From Desmodus rotundus (Eukaryota > Chordata > Mammalia > Chiroptera > Phyllostomidae), in the NCBI RefSeq assembly GCF_022682495.2, contig NC_071392.1:70020097-70084096 (forward strand): a DNA stretch of 64,000 nt, read 5' to 3'. This document shows positions 58,986 through 64,000 of this stretch, piece after piece. Both the position numbers and the translations under genes were made by a program. Position 1 is the stretch's first letter, and each line of letters opens with the position of its first letter. Under the pieces are notes generated by a model. It had not been told where the DNA came from, did not search any database, and saw only the letters and a list, made by a program, of their open reading frames with translations.

Positions 58986-61093
58986 TGGGCTTTTACTCAT
59001 GACAAAGAACTATGAGCAGGTTTATCTTCGGGTTAGCATAATTATGAATTGTATTTTAAGATATAGGCACTTAAGTCTTATGTCTTATCTGCTTGGAAAA
59101 TAGCTTAAAATGCTTACATATAAAACTTCTCATTAGAATTAATTATAAAGGACATCATTTCCAAGATACAGGGAATTTAAATAAGATCCCCTGAGGCGCA
59201 TCTGTCTGTGCCACTGAGAAGACTGAGCATGGTGTGGCAGAAACAGAAAGCACGTTCACCTTCACCCACATTCAAAACAATTGGCCCTCACATACAACCT
59301 AACCTTAACCAGATTGGATCTTATAAAAAGTGGTAACTTTATACCAAACCTAAATATAAGAAGTGCTTTTCAAAAAAAACCCATTTTACTGGCCTTAACT
59401 TAGGCCATTTCCTAAAAAATTAAAGTAATTCAAAAAACATGGAAAGGCTCTGGCCACACAAACAGAAAAAAACAAACCTCCAAACTCAGCATAAACCATA
59501 GGAATGGGTAGTCACTGATGACAACATGCCACTTACTGGTGGCCAGATATCCCCAACCCCATCACATAATTCACTGGAGTCTAATGAGAAAACCTATACT
59601 ATACTAAATGTATATAAAATAAAGGCTGTTAAACAATAAAATGCTATGTAATTCAGGCATATGTATTTTGGACCTAAAACTCTATATATTGGTAAAAACG
59701 GTCTCTGCCTCTAGTTCACCTGCTATCCCCTGCTGTCCACCTACTGAGACACAAAATCAAGCCAACCTGGGGCATCCTTACTTACTGTTCCTTAATATTT
59801 AGAAGGATTATCAGCTGCATTTCATAGCAGAAAACTTAAATTCACAAAACAAATAGCCAAAAAGACTCAAAAGGTATTCAAGTTACTAAAAACTAAAAGA
59901 ATCTAGGGTGTGAATATATGAAACAGAAAAGAAATCTGAAAACTTTTTCATACTGGAAGACATTATTCTAGTGTTAGTTTCTTTATAGATCATTTCTTTC
60001 ACAAAAATTCTATTAACAAAACCAATTTGGCCTATAAAATATCTATTTACAATGCTAAATTACAGAATCACCCAAAATTATTTTTGTAGCAAAGATCAGC
60101 ACAGTCTACGCTTTCTGGAAGAGCTTTCTGAAATCCTGAGTATTAAAAAGTCCTGAAATGTACTTGGATACCACTGTGAAATCTGGCTATAAGGTGAAGT
60201 ATATAAATAATTACAACATCAATATAAAGATTAAGGTAATATGTTAACAATCACAAATATAATGAAGCACCAAAATCATTAGTATATTGCAAAGAATTAC
60301 ATGAAGTAGCCAAAATGAAAAATCATCAGGTAAATTGTACACAATTCAAATGCTTCCATGTGATAGTTTTGTGCTTTGCTACACCTTCCTAAATATCAGT
60401 CACAAACTGTACCTTTGCCTACCAAAATGTCTGGCAGCGAACAGTAACAAACTATTTGGGGTATAGCGTTGTTTCCAGGACCCCTTCTTTGTTAAAATTC
60501 CTCCAAGAGGTTAATATGTAAACCCATCAGTCCTTTAAAATGCTCACTAAACTGACAGCCTGTTCCTAAAAGAACCACATCAAATATAAAATTTCTCTAA
60601 TAACTAGGAATTTGGTGAGTCAGAAGAAAAAGAGGAGGAGAAAGAAGAAGAGGAGAAGGGAGACAGGGCAGGCAGAAGGCTGGGGGAAGGAAGGGAGAGG
60701 AGGGAAGACGAAGGAGAGCATCATATGATGCTGAGAATGGAACTTCTGCTCTCCAAAGGGAGATACTCGGGGAGAAAGTGCCCAGTGGATATTCTGGCAG
60801 ATTAAGTCATTCAGCGGTCCTCAAGTAAGATATTACTTGTCACTGAAATCAAATGGTATCTACAAAATCAGTTTCTTAATAGTACATCTTATAAGCATGT
60901 TTTTGAAATAAAATTTGATAGGGTATAAGTATGTCAAAGATAATTTTCTAGAAAAAGGTGTATTTTATGTTACACACGTATGAAACATAAACTCATTTGC
61001 ACATTATTCACTGTAAAAGACTAAAGCCTTCCACATCACTTCTATCTCACTACATGACCCTAACAGTCATGCAAACAGGAATCTTTGAACTTT
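58986..61093. other. Intronic DNA; purine-rich tract at 60618-60720
   Basis: No gene or named repeat was recognised. The tract at 60618-60720 is nearly pure A and G (aggaggagaaagaagaagag type), similar in composition to 26325-26430. Confidence 0.4.
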
Positions 61094-61305
61094 CAGGGGT
61101 GCCCAACCCAGGGCCCGTGGGCCGCATGCAGCCCAAGAATGGCTATGAATGCAGCCCAACACAAAATCATAAATTTACTTAAAATCCTTTTTTTTTTTTT
61201 TTTGCTCATCAGTTTTCATTCGTGTTTGTGTATTTAGTGGGTGGCCAAAGCCAACTGTTTTTCTTCCAGTATGGCCAAGAGAGACCAAAAGGTTGGATAC
61301 CCCTG
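61094..61305. mobile_element. hAT-like MITE, copy 2 (about 210 bp)
   Basis: Left end CAGGGGTGCCCAACC and right end GGTTGGATACCCCTG are inverted repeats. The interior matches copy 1 at 43962-44161 (gcccaacacaaaatcataaa, cttccagtatggccaagaga) and carries an expanded T run of about 18 at 61187-61204. No clear 8-bp target duplication. Confidence 0.78.
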
Positions 61306-61721
61306 CATCATTTACCATCTCAAATTTTATTTAGAAAGGTTATGTTACTGTTTAATGTTTCCTCAAATATTCGATAACTCAGTTCAATTGAGAACGTACT
61401 ACACACTAACTACTGTGACAGCAAAAGAGGAGTCAAAAATGAAATAAGCCTGAGCTCAAATAGGAGTTTAGTGATATTTTAGGAAAAATACATGTTCGTT
61501 TTCCAATTCTTGGTAAAATAAACTATGATACGTTGAAAGGAATAGAGAGGGTCACTGCACAGTACAATGGTCAAATACAGTTATAACTGAGGAAAGTACA
61601 ATTTCTCCTATAATCTTGCTTTTTAAAACAGTGGGCTTTAGCCAACAACAGCAGCTATCAAAAATTATATGACTAGTTTAAAGAATATACAGTTGTATGC
61701 ATATGATGCTGGTATGTATTA

Positions 61722-61812
61722 AGTTGGCCAAAATGTCCATTACGTTTTTTCTGTAAAATAAAAAGACACACTCTTCATTTTCACCAATAACTTTATTGAT
61801 TTGGATATGCTG
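61722..61812. mobile_element. Mariner-like terminal fragment
   Basis: The wording 'aagttggccaaaatgtccat' then 'tacgttttttctgtaaaata' resembles one end of a mammalian mariner element whose ends read 'aggttggccaaaaagttcgt'. The opposite end was not found. Confidence 0.45.
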
Positions 61813-61989
61813 AGCATGTCAGATATCTCCCACTACTGGTTTAACTACTTAATTATCATTTTGACAAATAAGACATAATGCAGAGCATTCCCCACCAAGT
61901 GACTATACTGTTCTAAACAGAATCACATCTCAGATCCACTGCTAAATTAGTCAGTAGGATTAGTTTAGTCACAATTGGTTTATAATTTT

Positions 61990-62064
61990 TTAAAGATTTT
62001 ATTTATGTATTTTTGGAGAGGTAAAGGGAGGGAAAAAGAGAGGGACAGAAACATCAATGTGTGG
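61990..62064 (-). mobile_element. Truncated VES SINE tail, minus strand
   Basis: The inverted tail and GA-rich block (aaagattttatttatgtatt, then agggagggaaaaagagaggg, then acatcaatgtgtggtt) match the 3' part of VES. The tRNA-related head is missing. Confidence 0.7.
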
Positions 62065-62065
62065 T

Positions 62066-62357
62066 TATAATGATTTGATATTTGTATACATTATGAAACG
62101 ATCACCATAATAATTCTGTTCCTTTACACAGTTAAAAAACTTCTCTTGTGATGAGAACTTTTAAGATTTCTTCTCTTAGCAACTTCCAAATGTGTAATAC
62201 AGCATTTTTAGCTATACCCACCAAGTTATACATTGCATTCACATGACTTGTTTTACAACTGAGTTTGTGCCTTTATGTCCCCTTCAGCTATTTCTCCCTC
62301 CCCTCCACTTTCGTATTCCCACCTCTGGTGACCACCAATCTCTTCTTTGTATCTATG
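62066..62357 (-). mobile_element. Ancient L1 3' fragment, minus strand
   Basis: The phrases 'gatatttgtatacattatga', 'aaacgatcaccataataatt', 'gatgagaacttttaagattt' and 'tctggtgaccaccaatctct' match the inverted 3' UTR region of old L1s. It is flanked on both sides by VES pieces. Confidence 0.6.
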
Positions 62358-62361
62358 AGCT

Positions 62362-62565
62362 TAGTTTTTTTTAAAACAGATTTTATTTTTAGAGAGAGGG
62401 GTAGGGAAGGGAGAAAGAGAGAGAGAGAAACATCAATGTGTGGTTGCCTCTCGAGCGCCCCCTACTGGGGACCTGGCCTGCAACCAAGGCATGTGCCCTG
62501 CCTGGGAATCAAACCCTTTGGTTCACAGTCTCGTGCTCAATCCACTAAGCCACACCAGCCAGGGC
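62362..62565 (-). mobile_element. VES SINE, minus strand, nearly complete
   Basis: The inverted copy runs from 'aacagattttatttttagag' through the GA-rich block, 'acatcaatgtgtggttgcct', 'gcgccccctactggggacct', the inverted B box region near 62505-62515, to 'ccacaccagccagggc' at 62565. Head and body are well preserved. Confidence 0.92.
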
Positions 62566-63948
62566 TATAATTTAAAAGTTTTGTTTAGCCTACACATGTA
62601 AAATATTTTATTTTTATTCCATTTAACTTGCTTTCACTTTCCACAATTTTTTTTACTAATCTACAATGTAGTACTAGTTATTTTTACTACTACCACTAAT
62701 ATTACTAGGTATCTTTGTTATTTCTATGATTAGCTTCTTATATTAGTATTCCTCAATTGAATTTAATTGATTGTGTGAACTTTTCAACTATTTATGAATT
62801 TATTATTGTTTATGTTTTATTAGTGAACCAAAGTATGATTCTTAAAGGAATTTAGTAAGTTGGGTTTGCTTCTAAAATAATACAATTAGAAGGATTAAGT
62901 AAAGGGCCTTTGGCATTTCAAATTATATTTTTAAAAATATTTTATGATTATAATATCTATATTATGTTAATTTATAAATTTTAACTGTCAAATTAGATAA
63001 AATTTATACCTTGGTATTTCCTAATGCTATTTTATTTTTGAGTAGTCTGTTAAACATTCTTAAGCAAAAAGGCAATATTAATTTTTTTAGATCAAGTGTC
63101 TAAATTCATGATTACTCAGTCTCCTTCAGGACTTTATATCTAAGTAGATTTAATTTTTACAGATCTCTTTCCCTACATGGGAAAATTTTTTTTTTTTTTA
63201 AATCTAGAATGTCTTCAGATAAGTCACAAATAAAAAGGTTTTTCATTAACTAGGCAGTATGATGAGGACTATACAAAATGTGGATTTGGATACACCAACA
63301 AATCTCTGCAGCTAAATGTCTTATTTCATGTAAATATTATCAGGTTAAGCAAAAGTACCGAGCAAAACATTCTGAAATCTTCCCATAATGTGTTCATCTT
63401 AAATATAAAAATGTATGAATTTTAAAATCTTGAAAATTTTATGAGCTCAATTACAAGAGTATTGTAGTGAACTGAAGAACTCAAGGTCATGCAAATAAGA
63501 TATCTCGCATAAACTGCAAATCACTTATTTTATCAGTTACATATATATTATCAACATTATATTTTAGATGGGACCAGTGAAGCAAAAGATATTGAAAAGG
63601 TATCAGTTTTCATCTAGATGTTACATGACAGAGACAACACTAATTGAAAAGCTCATTAAATCAAAAGAATTTTCATTACATTAAGGAACCCCCAGATGTT
63701 AAAGATGGTATTAAAAATTAAAATTTCTTAAAAATCATTCTTGAAAGAACACTGTTTTATAGAAAAATATCCAAACTACTGAGGGTTAATATGCTCTGTG
63801 GTAGAAGAAAGCCACGAAACAAGGCATCACACAAACGGGGTGTTTACGTTCTGCACTGACAGGAATATGCAAAGGCTTTGACATCAAGAGCATATTCTGA
63901 AAAGCCTGCAATTCAGTTAGCATTCAGTTTTCTTCCAAAAAAGCCACC
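62566..63948. other. Intronic DNA without recognised features
   Basis: About 1.4 kb, very AT-rich. No supported gene or repeat. Confidence 0.35.
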
Positions 63949-63949
63949 T

Positions 63950-64000
63950 TTTAAAAATTTTATTTATTTTATTGTATTTTATTGATTATGTTATTACAGT
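63950..64000 (-). mobile_element. Start of an L1/HAL1-like 3' tail, minus strand, cut by window end
   Basis: The reverse complement reads 'actgtaataacataatcaat' then 'aaaatacaataaaataaata', close to the tail of HAL1-like elements A and C (ctgtaatagcataatcaata). The body would lie beyond base 64000. Confidence 0.6.

Larger units (their letters stand above)
44923..64000 (-). other. CADPS2: CADPS2 upstream intron (probably intron 1), donor outside window
   Basis: From the acceptor at 44923 to the window end no further coding exon is visible, and no CpG-rich first exon appears. CADPS2 exon 1 is therefore expected to the right of the window, at least 19 kb upstream. The content is old L1, MIR, L2, VES, MITEs and one younger L1. 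Confidence 0.75.

Noticed and set aside
1..64000. Vesper-bat Helitron (HeliBat) copies
   Set aside because: I looked for typical Helitron ends and the known HeliBat phrases and saw none.
1..64000. A new multi-gene biological system
   Set aside because: Only RNF148 and one CADPS2 exon are supported as host genes; everything else recognisable is repeat DNA, so no such claim can be made.

Overview
This window is mammalian nuclear DNA, most likely from a bat. The best evidence for a bat is a set of tRNA-derived SINEs of the VES type (four well preserved plus copies on the other strand), found together with young L1 elements that share a bat-like 3' end and with several small mariner-like and hAT-like DNA elements. 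No vesper-bat Helitron ends were noticed, which argues weakly against a Myotis-like genome. The species assignment is inference.

Two protein-coding loci are supported, both on the minus strand. RNF148 (766-1677) is an intact single-exon gene for a membrane-anchored PA/RING-H2 ubiquitin ligase. A 114-bp exon at 44809-44922 encodes 38 residues of CADPS2 (CAPS2, a dense-core-vesicle priming factor) between good splice sites. In human, RNF148 and its paralogue RNF133 are intronless genes nested on the same strand inside a CADPS2 intron. The whole window therefore reads as CADPS2 intronic DNA: the RNF148-bearing intron is at 1-44808, the exon (probably exon 2) at 44809-44922, and the upstream intron at 44923-64000. 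RNF133 should lie just left of base 1, and CADPS2 exon 1 with its CpG-rich promoter right of base 64000.

Everything else that can be recognised is repeat. 2-8.4 kb: an L1 3' fragment, a HAL1-like (ORF1-only L1) element, an inverted L2, and a second, older HAL1-like element carrying a VES SINE. 9-13.6 kb: an endogenous-retrovirus-like solo LTR, VES, MER20-like, and an L1 with a twin-priming inversion. 16-28 kb: a third HAL1-like copy, MIRs, MLT1 LTRs on both strands, an ancient L1 split by an MLT1 and a VES, a perfect 20-bp-arm hairpin, and mariner-type MITEs. 31-38.3 kb: a near full-length but degenerate L1 in the same orientation as CADPS2, with about three tandem repeats in its 5' region. 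39-64 kb: old L1 pieces, paired hAT-like MITEs, MIR/L2 relics, another young L1 fragment and VES copies. The window ends inside a further L1/HAL1 tail.

No RNA gene, CpG island, CRISPR array or novel multi-gene system was found. The most interesting signals are in the mobile DNA: the ORF1-only L1 family, the tandem 5' repeats of the long L1, the twin-primed L1 and the perfect hairpin. Repeat family names come from recognition by eye, and edges are approximate unless target-site duplications or terminal repeats fix them.
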